Assembly: GCF_000002995.4 (NCBI RefSeq)
Contig: NW_025062477.1
Coordinates: 1,320,001 to 1,384,000 of the forward strand
Direction: 5' to 3'
DNA length: 64,000 nt
Source of the DNA: Brugia malayi
Lineage: Eukaryota > Nematoda > Chromadorea > Rhabditida > Onchocercidae
The notes under the pieces are model-generated. The model had not been told where the DNA came from, made no database searches, and was given only the letters and a program-made list of their open reading frames with translations. A program made the translations under genes and the position numbers. Below are positions 28,201 through 38,883 of the stretch, piece by piece; the stretch's first letter is position 1, and each line of letters starts with the position of its first letter.

Positions 28201-31200
28201 GTTTTTTTTTTTTCTTTTTCAACAATTCTAATTATGAAAATTTTTTTGTCAAATCATTCCAGGTGTATAATTATTTATCAAATTATTTAATTATTGTTTA
28301 ATATTTAATATATTAATTAATATTTGATTTTTTTTTTTCAGGTATTACAGGTAATGTTTCAATAGATGAGAATGGTGATCGTTATTCGGATTATTCATTA
28401 CTTGATCTGGATCCACAACAAGATAAATTTGTTGTTAGTCTTTTTTAATCTTTTTTTTTTTTTTTTCAAAATTTTTCAAAAAATCAAATTTAACTCTTAC
28501 ATTGATAATTTCAGTTAGTTTTATCGATTGTTTTTCGAAAAAGATTAATTGTTTAAAATAATAGAAAAGAATAATGTTTATACTTTTAGGAGGTGGCATA
28601 TTATTCAGGTGCATCAAATGAATTAAAACAGGTGACAGAATTTCATTGGGTTGGTGGTAGGCCACCAAAAGATTCACCAATATGTGGTTGGGATCATTCA
28701 AAATGTCCTGAAGGTTATCCATTTTATGTATATCTGCTCAGTGGTTCAACTATTTTCATCTTAATTCTCATGTCTGGTTTCATCTATTTTTGGAGGTTAG
28801 TTTAATTTTTTTTTTTTTTCTACAATTTTAATTGAGAAAGTTTGTAAACATTTTCAACAACAAAAAAAAAAAAAAAACAACAACAACAAGACTAAAGTTT
28901 TTTTTTTTTTTTGAATTTTTATGGTATGTAATTTTAACTATAAACATTCTTTAAATTCATAAAATACCTCTTTAATTGATAATTTCATTTTTTTTTTTGA
29001 AAACTTTGCATTGCTTTAGATTTGTTAAGAAACAATAACTTTTTTAAATTTAAAATGAGCTAATCATATATATATTTTTTTAATGTTAAATAATGATAAT
29101 TGGTTAAATTAAACAGTAAATGCATTTTTGATATTCAATTTTAATTTATTATTAATTATCAATTTTTTTGTCATATTATTATTATCTAATTTATATTATT
29201 TGCTAACAACAACTTTTTTTAAATTTAAAATGAGCTAATCATATATATATTTTTTAATGTTAAATAATGATAATTGGTTAAATTAAACAGTAAATGCATT
29301 TTTGATATTCAATTTTAATTTATTATTAATTATCAATTTTTTTTTTATCATATTATTATCTAACTTAAATCATTTTGCTAAATTTTAGAAGATATCGTTT
29401 GGAAGCTGAATTAGCTGCAATGTCATGGAAGATTCGTTGGGAGGATTTAGATGGTGATGAATTAAAAAAAGATAAAAAGAAGAGTAGACGAGTACGACGA
29501 TTACATGGTTTTAGTTTTGAATCTGAAGCATTACTTCGATCTTATAGTCGTACATCAAATGGCAGTGAAAATGTTTGAATTTTTTTTATTTCTTTTTTTT
29601 TTAAAAAAATTTTTTTTTTTTTTTTTTGTTTTTCTATTCAAATTTTCTCTAAAAATTTTTGATTTTTAATCATAATTAATAGTAAAATTCATTAATACAT
29701 AATTATATACAATTATTGTTGGACAAAAAATTAACATATAATGATAATTAATAATTTTAAATAAAAGAAATAATTAATAATTTTTTTAAATATTTTTTTT
29801 TTTTTTGACTTTCAAAAAAAAATAGTAAGTTATAATAAATTATTTGGATGAATTCATAATTTTTGATATTGTAATAAAATATGTATATGTTTAAATTGAA
29901 TATATCAAATTCTGAAAGAGTTTGTTTATAATTTGTATTAAAAATTATTACATTAAGATAAGTCTTACTTTTACTATTTTTATAAAAAATTTCAAGAAAT
30001 AATCAATGAGTAAAGGTATAATATGTTAATGTTATAATTTCAATACTTTTATTATTATAATTTAATTTACATTTCTTTCTCTCTCTCTCTCTCCCTCTCT
30101 CTCTCTCACTCTTTCTCTTTTTTTTCCTTTTTTTTTTCTGAATATTAAATATTGGAATTATAGTTTAGATTCAATTTGAATGCTTTAATTATATTTTATA
30201 GAAGTTAATGAGGAATTTAAAAATTTACCTTTTAATTTCAAAAAAAAAAAAGTGAAAAAAGCTAATAAAGTTTTACTAAAATTATGCATCGAAAGAAAAT
30301 GTAATGTTCTTTCTTAAATTAAAATTCTATGAATGATTTAGATGAAAGTTTGAGAACAAAAAAAAAAAAAAAATGTTGAAATTATAATTTCATTTCTATT
30401 AGAAAACGATAAAATCTTCATAAAAACTGTTAGTAAATAAATAGCAATTATTAGTGGTTATTTATTTATTTATTTTTTTTTATTTTAAATAAGTTTTATA
30501 AATTTTTTCCAATTATTTTATCTTTCTGAAAGATTTTTGTAATAATTTTCTTTTTTTTATTTTTTTTTTGGGGGGAAGGGAGTAGAGTTAAGAGTAAGAA
30601 GGAATGTTAGTATTAATATGCTAAATATAGAATTTTGGGTTAATCTACTATCATAATAATTACTACTATCGAAGTAAATAGGTTTTTGTTTTTTTTTTTT
30701 TTTTTTTTTTTGGAAATTTAAATTTGTCAAAAAATTTTTGCATCAATTCATTGAATTTCTGCAGTTGGATGAGGACGAACGAGAATTCAGCATTGGTCGC
30801 TTTAGATTGGTATGTTAACTATCCAATTAAATATACTATATTACTTCCCATATAAAATTATTCTTCCTTATTTATTTCATTTTCACTTACGCTTTTTTTT
30901 TTTTTTTAAGTTAGAATAAAAATTAATTTAAATTTTTGATAAAATATCCTGGGTGACGACATGGCTGACGACTAAATTGAAGTTATTTTAATTCTTAATG
31001 CTTTTCCCTCTCTCTCCCTCTCTCCCTCTCCCTCTCTCTCTCTCCTTGCTATTAAATTTTGCTATAAATTTTAACTTCAAATTCCTTCCACAATAAATAT
31101 ATAAATGTTATTTTAATAGAAGAAATATTAAATATATTGGTGAATTTCAAAAATTAAACAGAAATATTTTTATGTAAATAATGTAAAAAAATTTTTTTTG

Positions 31201-34200
31201 AAATTTTTTGTCTCATAGTGTATAAAATATGCAAATTTATTTTTTATTAGATTAAAATTTTTAAAGTGTATCAAATTTTGCATGGATTGAAGTGAAAATT
31301 TATAAATTTTTGGCTTAAATGCATGGCTTAAATTAGCTTTTTATGCATTTTAAAGACAAAAAGAAAAAACAAAAACTGTAGTTATTTATATTTTTTCAAT
31401 TAGCTAATTTAAGTTTTAGCATCGGAAAAGCAGCTTAAATGCAAGAGGAGAGAAGAAAATAAATAAACAAATAAATAAACAAAAAATGTAGATGGAATGA
31501 TGCTATGCTACTATCATTACTAATCCAACTAATAAAATTTGAAATATACTCATCTAACATTGATGAAAAAAATTTCTTTTAAATTTATGAACTTATCTTT
31601 TAATTTATTATTTCTTAGCCTAATTAGCATTTCTTAACATAATAATAAATTACTTTATCACACACTCTCACACACACAAAAAGTGACGAATATTTATAAT
31701 TTTTTTAAGCTGAAATTAAATTGTGACAGAATAAAATTGCTTTCTTGGATTGTTGATTGATAAATTCTATTTTAAATTTTTGCAGCATGATATATAGATT
31801 TGCATCTTTTAATTGTTGCCAATTCATTATTTTCATTTAAATTCTAATTATGCTAACATTTTGAAATTTTAGGAATAAGAATAATTCGTTCTTCTATTTC
31901 TATCGAAATTTTATTTTAGAGCTATGCATGCATATAAGTTTATTTAAATTTCATTTTTACATAAATTTTAATGTTAGAAAATTGATATTTATTATCTTTG
32001 ATTGATATGATTATGATTGTTTTTTTTTTTTTTAAATATTTTCTTTCAAAAATGTAAAAAAATTATTACAAATAGTAAAGTTTTGTCTGAAATTGTTTAC
32101 ACGATAAGTGTGATAGTATAAACAATCAAACATTTGATAATTAATTTTAGGAAGTGTCGCCAATATCCAGTGGTAAAGCAGTATGGGTTAGTTTGCTAAC
32201 CTTTGAATATTGTAATTTTGAAATTGTAAATTTCAGTTTAATGATGTTTTTTTTTTTTTTTTAAGCACTTCCTAAATTTAATCTTTATTATATATTTCAT
32301 TTTAATAATGCATGTTTGCACATATTTCTTATTTATTATCAATTTTATTTCTTTCTTCATCCTGTCTTCCTTTTTTTTTTTTTTTTTTCTCGAGATCTCT
32401 TCTAATTTCATTAATTAATTGATTTTTTTCCTCGAGATCTCTTCTAATCTCTTTAATTAATTATTTTTTTTTTACTTGAGATCTCTTCTAATTTCATTAA
32501 TTAATTGATTTTTTTCCTCGAGATCTCTTCTAATCTCTTTAATTAATTATTTTTTTTTACTTGAGATCTCTTCTAATTTCATTAATTAATTGATTTTTTT
32601 CCTCGAGATCTCTTCTAATCTCTTTAATTAATTATTTTTTTTTACTTGAGATCTCTTCTAATTTCATTAATTAATTGATTTTTTTTCTCGAGATCTCTTC
32701 TAATCTCATTAATTAATTGATTCTTTTTTTTTTTGGTATAAATTATATCATATTATTTCGTATATGCGAAATAAAAAGAAAATGGAAGATTTAGAATTAG
32801 TATGAATTTATTTTATTTAAAAAGATTTCATCTTTTTTACATTTGTAATATTAAAATCTTGACTTTATTACACACTGTCATTGATTGTAAAAATGAATTT
32901 ATTATAATTATAATTAAGTTATTCTTTTCTTAATAATTTGTATAATTGTATGATTGTTGATGTTATCTTATTCATATTACTTTAAATATTACTAATATAT
33001 TAATTTTCATATTACTAACAGCTAAAAGCTTATAATATTAACATTTAAATTAATTAACAATTCTAACAAAAGCATGTATAACAAGTATGCATGTATTAAC
33101 AACTAACATTAAAATTAATGATAAAATCAAAAATTTTCAAGCAAATCGATGATTTTTTTTTTTTTTGCTATAATTTAAAATTAAAAATTGAAATTTGCAT
33201 AGTGATTGACTAAAATGTGATTAAATTTGATGGATTCTATTAAATCGTTCCTTTGCACAACTTTTACATTCTTAGAAATATGCAAATTAAATTTATAACT
33301 GAAAGATTTAGAAATTATTTTATTATAATTTTATAGCGGAGTACCAGTTCTAATGCAACTCGCAAATTTTCGGCTTTGATTGATCGGAAATTAAGTATGT
33401 TTACTCGAAAGAAGAATTCAAATCATCAAGATTCAACGCATATGGTTCAAAATCATATCAGCAAGGTATGATTAATTTATTTGCATTATTTTTGAAATGT
33501 TATGAATTACTGATAAAACGAACTAATAACAAGTAATATTATTCCGGAATAACTATGAATTTTATCACCTGAAATTCTGTAATATTATTCCGGAACAACT
33601 ATGAATTTTATCTTCTGAAATTCTGTAATATTATTCCGGAATAACTATGAATTTTATCACCTGAAATTCTAAATTTAAAATTATTGTCAAGAATATATAT
33701 TTTTTATTTTATTATTAGGATTTTGATCATAAAATGGATGCAATATCACGTTCTGGACAATATGCAACGATCAGTGAAGGTATCGAACCGAAAGATTATG
33801 ATCCGGCAGAGGGTGGCGAAATACCATCACCACTTTCTTCAATTTCTAATCCGAAACGAAAATCACCCGGTGAAGATGATTTCGATGTACACGCCAAAAA
33901 AAGTCTTTCGTTACGTAACCGGAAATTATCATTTGCTGGACTTAGCATTGGGGTATTCTTTATTTTTCATACAAATTTAATAGGTGGATTTTAATACGAT
34001 ATTATAACTGTATAAATAAATATAAATATTTTAAAATAAATTTTAAATTAACCTTCTTCATGGTTTTTTTTTTTTTTTTTTTTTTTTTTTATGAAATTTT
34101 TATTTGAAAAATGCAAAAAAGATTTGTTTTTTTTTTTTTTTTTTTTTAGAGTGGAGGTTCGGTGGAAACAATACAAATGCAAAATAATGTACAAATTTAT

Positions 34201-37200
34201 ACAAAAACTGCTAATTATAAGGTTAGTTAAGTTATTTGATAAAATTGAATAAGTGTTTAGGATTGTGAAAAATTGCTACTTTAATCTGATTTCAATCTTT
34301 TTTTTTTTAAAAAAAAAAAACTTTTTTTCCAATTTTTCTTTGTATAATAAAGAGGAATATTTGTTGTTTCATATATTTCTTTTATTCATAAATTTTCATT
34401 TCTCATTTTAGGGTACAATAGTTGCTGTTAAAAATTTGAATATTGATCCAAAGAAATATCCGAAGTTAGATTTAACTCGTTCTATGTTAATGGAATTTAA
34501 ACGAATCAAAGATTTACAGCACGATCATATTACTAGGTTATATTTTCTATTATAATAAATCTAATTGAAAAAAAAAAAAAAAAAACAACATATTTTGAAG
34601 TTATTCTATTAGTAGGATAATTTTAAGTCTGTGAGATTCATATTTTCGAGGTTTACCGTATTTAAAGGATTATTTTAAATTTAGAATTTTTGACTCTTAA
34701 TCAAAAGGTTTATTCTTTAGGTATTTTTATTTTTTTTTTTTTTTTTTTTTGTTTTTTGTATTTTGTTTTTAAATATAATTATCTAATTTTTGTTTTGCTT
34801 GGTATTGAATTGTTGTTTTTTTCTTTACTTGTTTATTATATTTTTTTTTTTTTTTTTTTAATTCTATTATTTTTTTTTTTTTTTGTGTTTTGGACTTGAA
34901 GTTATTCTATTTAAATTTGGATCTTTTTTTTTTCTTTTTTGTCCAACAAAATTAATTTCTTCCTTCAATTTATCCTACATATTATATTAATTAATGAGAA
35001 TAGCTATGAGAAGTTAGGAAATTTTATTCGATTGATTTTATGAAAAATTTTTCAGATTTACTGGAGCCTGTGTTGATTGTCCACATTATTGTCTGGTGCA
35101 AGAGTATTGTCCCAAAGGATCTCTGGAAGATATTTTAGAAAATGAAAAAATTGAATTAGACAAAATGATGAAGTATTCATTATTGCATGATTTAGTTAAG
35201 GTTAGATTTTTTGTTATTTTCATTCTTCAAAATTTTTTTTAATTTGCTAATATTTTATTTAAGAATAATAATGATAATAAATTATTAATATATAAGCAAT
35301 ATGGTTACAATTTCTTATTTTATATATGCTAATTAAATTATGACAAACTTTTAAGATATAATTGAATTGTAAATTAAATTTTAACATCAATAAAATGAGA
35401 AAATAATTATTTAAAGGGTATGTATTTTTTGCATAATACATTTGTTGGTTCTCATGGTAAATTGAAATCATCGAATTGTGTTGTGGATAGTCGATTTGTG
35501 CTCAAAGTTACCGATTTTGGTTTTCATGAATTGCATGCTATGGAAGATGAAAGTACCGATGAAATTGGTGAACATGCTTTTTACAAAAGTAATACTTATT
35601 TTTTTTTTTTTTTTTAAATATATTAATGATTATTATATTTTAATGCTTCTTTTGAAACTTATATATTTATTTCTCTTTCTTTTTTTTTTAAGGGAAATTA
35701 TGGACAGCACCAGAAATATTACGGAATCCGAATGCATATCGAGCAAATGGTACAAAAACGGGTGATGCATATAGTTTTGCTATAATATTACATGAAATGT
35801 TATTCCGTAAAGGTGCCTTCTATATGAGTGATGAACCATCACCAAAAGGTATAGCTAGCTAATATTTTAATTTTAATTTATTAAAAGTGATCAATCAGCA
35901 TTTATATTTTGAATATTTTATGTATATATTTGTGATTTTTTTTGTTCTACTAGGTTACATCAAATAAAAATAAAAGATAAAATCAAATTAAATTGTATTA
36001 TAGAAATTTGTGAACGTGTACAAAGAGTACCAGCATTTGATGAGGAATTGTATAGGCCAGAAATACCAGAAAGTGCCTTAATTGATGGTCAAATTGAGCC
36101 AAACCTGATTAATTTGATGGTCAGTTGCTGGGCTGAAGAATTTCACGAACGTCCTGATTTTGCTGTTATTCGAAAAGTAGTTCGATCATTGAATAAGTTC
36201 GTCTATTTTTTTTTTTTTGTTTTTGTTTTTGTTTATCTAATTTCCATTTAAAATGCCAGTTTAAAATCTATGTTAATCACTCTATGTTTGTTAAAAAAAA
36301 ATTTCCTCATTACTATATTTGGCTTATGATTATTAAACTATTTTGGTGTTAAATAATTTATTGAAATTTTTGCTCTTTTTATTTCAGAAAAAACTAACTT
36401 GATTATTTTTGAAAAAATTGAACAGAAGGATTCAGTTTTTTTCAAATTTTTGACATTTTAATGCTATTCATTCATTTGTTTCTTTTAAAATGATTTTATC
36501 ACATTATTAAATTTATCCATTGATGTTTATGATTTGTTTTTTTATTCTTTTCTAATTTAGAAGTAACGAAACATCTAATGTTGTGGATAATTTATTAAAA
36601 CGTATGGAACAATATGCAAATAATTTGGAAGGTTTAGTAGAAGAACGAACACAAGAATATCTTGCTGAGAAGCAAAAAGTTGAAGATTTATTGCATCAAT
36701 TGTTACCACGTAGTGTTGCTGATCAGGTAAATAATTCTATTATTTTATAATGTTTTTTATAAATATTTAAATATTGACACCTGTTAATATCATTATGTTT
36801 TGTTATCTTATTAATTTCTGATATGTTAGTATATTGAAATATAATAAATTTTATTATTAAAAAGTTTCATTTATTATCTTTTCTTAGTTTTTCTTTTTTT
36901 TTTTTTTTTTTTTATAATCATCTTTTCTCATTTTTCTCAACTTTTTATAGTCTTTTCTTAACTAAAATTGCAGTTAATAAGTGGATGTGCTGTGCAAGCA
37001 GAAGCATTTGAAAGTGTTACAATTTATTTTTCCGATATTGTTGGCTTTACAGCACTGTCATCAATGTCAACACCAATGCAGGTAATAACAACTTTTTTTT
37101 TTTTACAAAAAATTATGAATCGAAATTTGTTAATTTGATTGATTTAAATGTTTGCATATATAATATTTCATGATTGCTGTATTAATAATAGTGATTGAGT

Positions 37201-38706
37201 TATGTCAAAATTAAACTAAACTAAAAAATATATGGTATAGAAGTTGTAAGTAAGAAATGAAAAATCGAAATTAAATTAAAAATATATGATATAGATGTTC
37301 TAAGCAAGCTAGGAAATAGTTTTATTTTGTCATTATTGAAATGATATTATTTGACATTTATCATCTGACATAGAAATGTCTAAAAATAAGCCAAAATGCT
37401 TGATTTTTCTTTTTCTTTTATTAATTTTAGAAATTTCTAGTAATGTTAATTAGAATTAATGAAACATAAATTCCTATATATAGAAAAAAAAAAGAAATAT
37501 TGCTATTTCCAAATATTTATTGTTAAATTGATTACAGGTAGTAACTCTATTGAACGATTTATACATGGCATTCGATGGTGTTGTGGATAATTTCAAAGTA
37601 TACAAGGTAGAAACAATTGGAGATGCATATATGGTTGTATCTGGTCTACCTGAACGTCATAATCATCATGCTTCACAGATTGCTCAGATGTCATTGGCTT
37701 TGTTGCATAAAGTGAAAAATTTTGTCATTAGGCATCGACCAAATGAACAATTGAAACTACGAATTGGAATTCATTCTGGTTTGTTTCAAAAATTTTTTTA
37801 TATTTTTTTTAGAAATTGTTAAATTACTCATACAATAGTAGCTTGACACAGTGCTGAAGTTTTAAGACAAAAGTATGTTAGATAGATAATTCAAGAAAGC
37901 ACACTGATCAGCTAAATGATTTAATTAAATTATTCACTTAAGATTATCGAACTGATCAGTATATCAATATTTAGCCTTAATTTAATTCCTAGATCACTTA
38001 CAAAAAATTTTTACACAGTTTTATTCATCAGAAGATGCTTTACTGAGCAACTGGAACTACCTTCATATGGATTCTAGTTTAGATTTCAAAAACTCAAAAC
38101 TTCCAAATAAAAATTTGGACAATTTTTGACTTACATTAGACAATTATACTTGAATATATATTTTATTTTCAAGGACCAGTGGTTGCTGGAGTGGTAGGAT
38201 GTAAAATGCCACGATATTGTTTATTTGGTGATACAGTAAATACGAGTAGTCGAATGGAAAGTACTGGTTTGCGTAAGTTTTTTTTTTTTTTTTCTCTTTT
38301 CTTGTTTTATTAATTTTATATTTTATTTTTTTATTGACTTCGAGATTTTAATTCAAAAATTGTCGTAAACTGCATTTTTTTTTTTTCATTATTTAAAATA
38401 AAATATATATATTTAAGAAAAGCTTTTATTCTTTTCTAATTTCTAAATCAACATTTTCATATTTATTTATTTTTTTGTTGAACAAGAGGTAAAAAAAAAA
38501 AAAAAAACAAAAACAAAATTTTTTTTTTAGCACTTCGTATTCATGTGAGTAGTCATACAAAGACTATCCTGAACAAAGAAGATCCAGGATTTCAATTGGT
38601 ACTTCGTGGTGAGATAGAAATGAAAGGTAAAGGAAAACAAATAACCTACTGGTTAAAAGGTTACAATGACATTCGTATTCCTGATTTTGGACCGGAATTT
38701 GAATAA
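6464..38706 (+). CDS. gcy-28: Receptor-type guanylyl cyclase, gcy-28-like, two alternative first exons
   Basis: Membrane receptor that makes cGMP from GTP. Exons: first exon A 6464-7316 or B 18457-19603, then 25937-26051, 26182-26386, 27121-27256, 28342-28433, 28590-28795, 29389-29572, 30765-30809, 32151-32186, 33337-33465, 33719-33952, 34150-34221, 34412-34536, 35056-35200, 35417-35588, 35693-35848, 36004-36196, 36561-36726, 36974-37081, 37538-37778, 38174-38272, 38531-38706. Every junction keeps frame, giving 1295 aa (A) or 1393 aa (B). Domain order is signal sequence, ANF-receptor ligand domain, one membrane segment, a long linker, kinase-homology domain, coiled-coil hinge, and a complete catalytic domain. 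Catalytic and metal residues are present, so the enzyme should be active. The symbol rests on similarity to the natriuretic-receptor-like nematode GCY-28; another gcy gene is less likely because the catalytic domain so closely matches GC-A type enzymes. Confidence 0.85.
13055..13250. repeat. CCGG-centred hairpins next to a GTA repeat
   Basis: Two short inverted repeats lie about 120 bp apart: TTCCGGT with ACCGGAA near 13090, and GAACCGGA with TCCGGTTC near 13215. The flanks share a 'gtag-ca-t-attagaacc' context, so they look like two diverged copies of one unit. A (GTA)n tract lies between them. Confidence 0.6.
13320..13362. repeat. GCATGCAAGTCGT direct repeat
   Basis: Three adjacent near-copies of GCATGCAAGTCGT (the last reads GCATGCAAATC). 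Each contains the palindrome GCATGC. No gene is adjacent. Confidence 0.6.
13735..13945. repeat. 52-bp tandem repeat
   Basis: About four copies of an AT-only-like unit built from TTAATTAGGTAATTAATG, TTATTAAAATG and TTATTAGGTAATTAATG. Copies differ at a few bases (AGGT/AGAT, AAATG/AAACG). It lies between the two first exons of the receptor cyclase. Confidence 0.8.
16560..17480. other. Less AT-rich block with inverted TG and CA arrays
   Basis: This block is visibly less AT-rich than its flanks. It contains a (TG)n-type array at about 16640-16724 and a (CA)n-type array at about 17050-17140, which are complementary and could pair across roughly 330 bp. Open frames through the arrays are simple-sequence artefacts. 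It lies about 1 kb upstream of first exon B, so it is a candidate promoter region for that form; that is inference only. Confidence 0.4.
18457..19603 (+). CDS. gcy-28: Alternative first exon B of the receptor cyclase
   Basis: One exon encodes 382 codons plus one base: a hydrophobic leader (the strongest segment is [18 protein letters not shown]), a small repeated motif (SAINNP twice, then SAING), and the first half of an ANF-receptor ligand domain. It aligns with exon A at [47 protein letters not shown] low-complexity insert (about 19185-19310, poly-Ser then Ser/Asn/Arg) separates it from [16 protein letters not shown], which corresponds to the [13 protein letters not shown] strand of exon A. 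It ends ..SELAN plus one base before GTGCGT. The first in-frame ATG is 18457; 18481 is an alternative. Confidence 0.82.
19184..19310 (+). repeat. Coding TCA microsatellite (poly-Ser) in the ligand domain
   Basis: A CCA then TCA triplet run encodes three Pro and eleven Ser, followed by Ser/Asn/Arg-rich residues. It lies in frame within first exon B, between two structured parts of the ligand domain, so it probably forms a surface loop. Triplet runs of this kind are often variable in length. Confidence 0.85.
19604..25936. other. Intron between first exon B and the shared exons
   Basis: A 6.3-kb AT-rich intron. It holds repeated T and A runs, a CT tract at 21091-21111 and a short duplicated block around 23390-23540 (ATAGACTT..TAAATTTTAATTTTAATATTT, each piece twice). 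No additional exon was recognised. Confidence 0.6.
25937..28795 (+). CDS. gcy-28: Shared cyclase exons: distal ligand domain and membrane segment
   Basis: Five exons (25937-26051, 26182-26386, 27121-27256, 28342-28433, 28590-28795). They complete the ANF-receptor fold: the first starts [20 protein letters not shown], and the later ones carry the family block [20 protein letters not shown], then [20 protein letters not shown], the juxtamembrane cysteine pair. A single hydrophobic segment [20 protein letters not shown] follows. The first exon must accept a one-base phase, which both first exons supply. The intron after 26386 contains a large 21-bp satellite. Confidence 0.85.
26573..27030. repeat. 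21-bp satellite in a cyclase intron
   Basis: About twenty copies of a unit close to TTTTACTATATTAAAGTAATT. Units vary by one base in length and by AAAGTAAT/AAATGAT variants. Part of the array is open as a YYIKVIF heptad repeat only because the unit is 21 bp; it is intronic (intron 26387-27120) and not coding. Confidence 0.9.
29032..29365. repeat. 175-bp intronic tandem duplication
   Basis: The sequence around GAGCTAATCATATATATATT..GATAATTGGTTAAATTAAACAG occurs twice, offset by 175 bp (GAGC at 29057 and 29232). The copies are nearly identical, so the duplication is recent. It lies within intron 28796-29388. Confidence 0.9.
29389..34221 (+). CDS. gcy-28: Cyclase juxtamembrane linker exons
   Basis: Six exons (29389-29572, 30765-30809, 32151-32186, 33337-33465, 33719-33952, 34150-34221) encode a basic, Ser-rich cytoplasmic linker between the membrane and the kinase-homology domain. 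The first carries [20 protein letters not shown], a conserved juxtamembrane start. The next two are 15- and 12-codon microexons ([15 protein letters not shown] and [12 protein letters not shown]). The five after the first all begin and end in phase 0 (45, 36, 129, 234 and 72 nt), so any of them could be skipped without a frameshift. The middle exons include many Ser/Thr/Arg/Lys motifs such as [18 protein letters not shown] and RNRKLS, possible phosphorylation sites. The region is far less conserved than the flanking domains. Confidence 0.8.
32390..32725. repeat. Intronic repeat with CTCGAGATCTCTTC core
   Basis: About eight copies of a roughly 42-bp unit, CTCGAGATCTCTTCTAAT plus TTAATTAATT and a T run. 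Two variants alternate (CTCGAG..TTTCATTAATT and CTTGAG..CTCTTTAATT), giving an 85-bp higher-order period. It lies in intron 32187-33336. Confidence 0.9.
33533..33672. repeat. 46-bp repeat with TTCCGGAA core
   Basis: Three copies of ATTCCGGAATAACTATGAAT followed by TTTATCACCTGAAATTCTGTAATATT. The middle copy differs at three positions. It lies in cyclase intron 33466-33718. Confidence 0.9.
34412..36196 (+). CDS. gcy-28: Cyclase kinase-homology domain exons
   Basis: Five exons (34412-34536, 35056-35200, 35417-35588, 35693-35848, 36004-36196) encode a pseudokinase. The ATP-site lysine block is [12 protein letters not shown]. The catalytic loop reads [16 protein letters not shown], so the HRD aspartate is replaced, as is usual in receptor guanylyl cyclases, while DFG is kept ([10 protein letters not shown]). 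Later landmarks are [24 protein letters not shown] and [12 protein letters not shown]. The domain regulates the cyclase rather than phosphorylating substrates, judging from the family. Confidence 0.88.
36561..38706 (+). CDS. gcy-28: Cyclase hinge and guanylyl cyclase catalytic domain
   Basis: Exon 36561-36726 encodes the dimerising hinge ([20 protein letters not shown], then [16 protein letters not shown]). The catalytic domain spans 36974-38706. The metal-binding aspartates are in [16 protein letters not shown] and [17 protein letters not shown], the glutamate of VETIGDAY being the guanine-specifying one, and the transition-state Asn and Arg are in [15 protein letters not shown]. All key residues are present. 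The protein ends [19 protein letters not shown] with TAA at 38704-38706, shortly after the domain, so there is no long C-terminal tail. Confidence 0.9.
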
Positions 38707-38877
38707 TCCTTTTTTTTTTTTTTTTTTTTTGCTATTTTTCTTGAAGGATGCCATTATTTTTATTCTTCTTCTTTACAAATCAGTCACTTTCAAATATTAA
38801 TATTTAACATTTATACGATTCCATATTACCAACTGATTCAGTATTTTTTTTTTCCTTCCAATTTTTGAAATTTTTAA

Positions 38878-38883
38878 AATAAA
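38878..38883 (+). terminator. Polyadenylation signal of the cyclase gene
   Basis: AATAAA lies about 172 bases after the stop codon. It is the nearest canonical signal and is probably used, but such hexamers are common in this AT-rich DNA. Confidence 0.4.
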
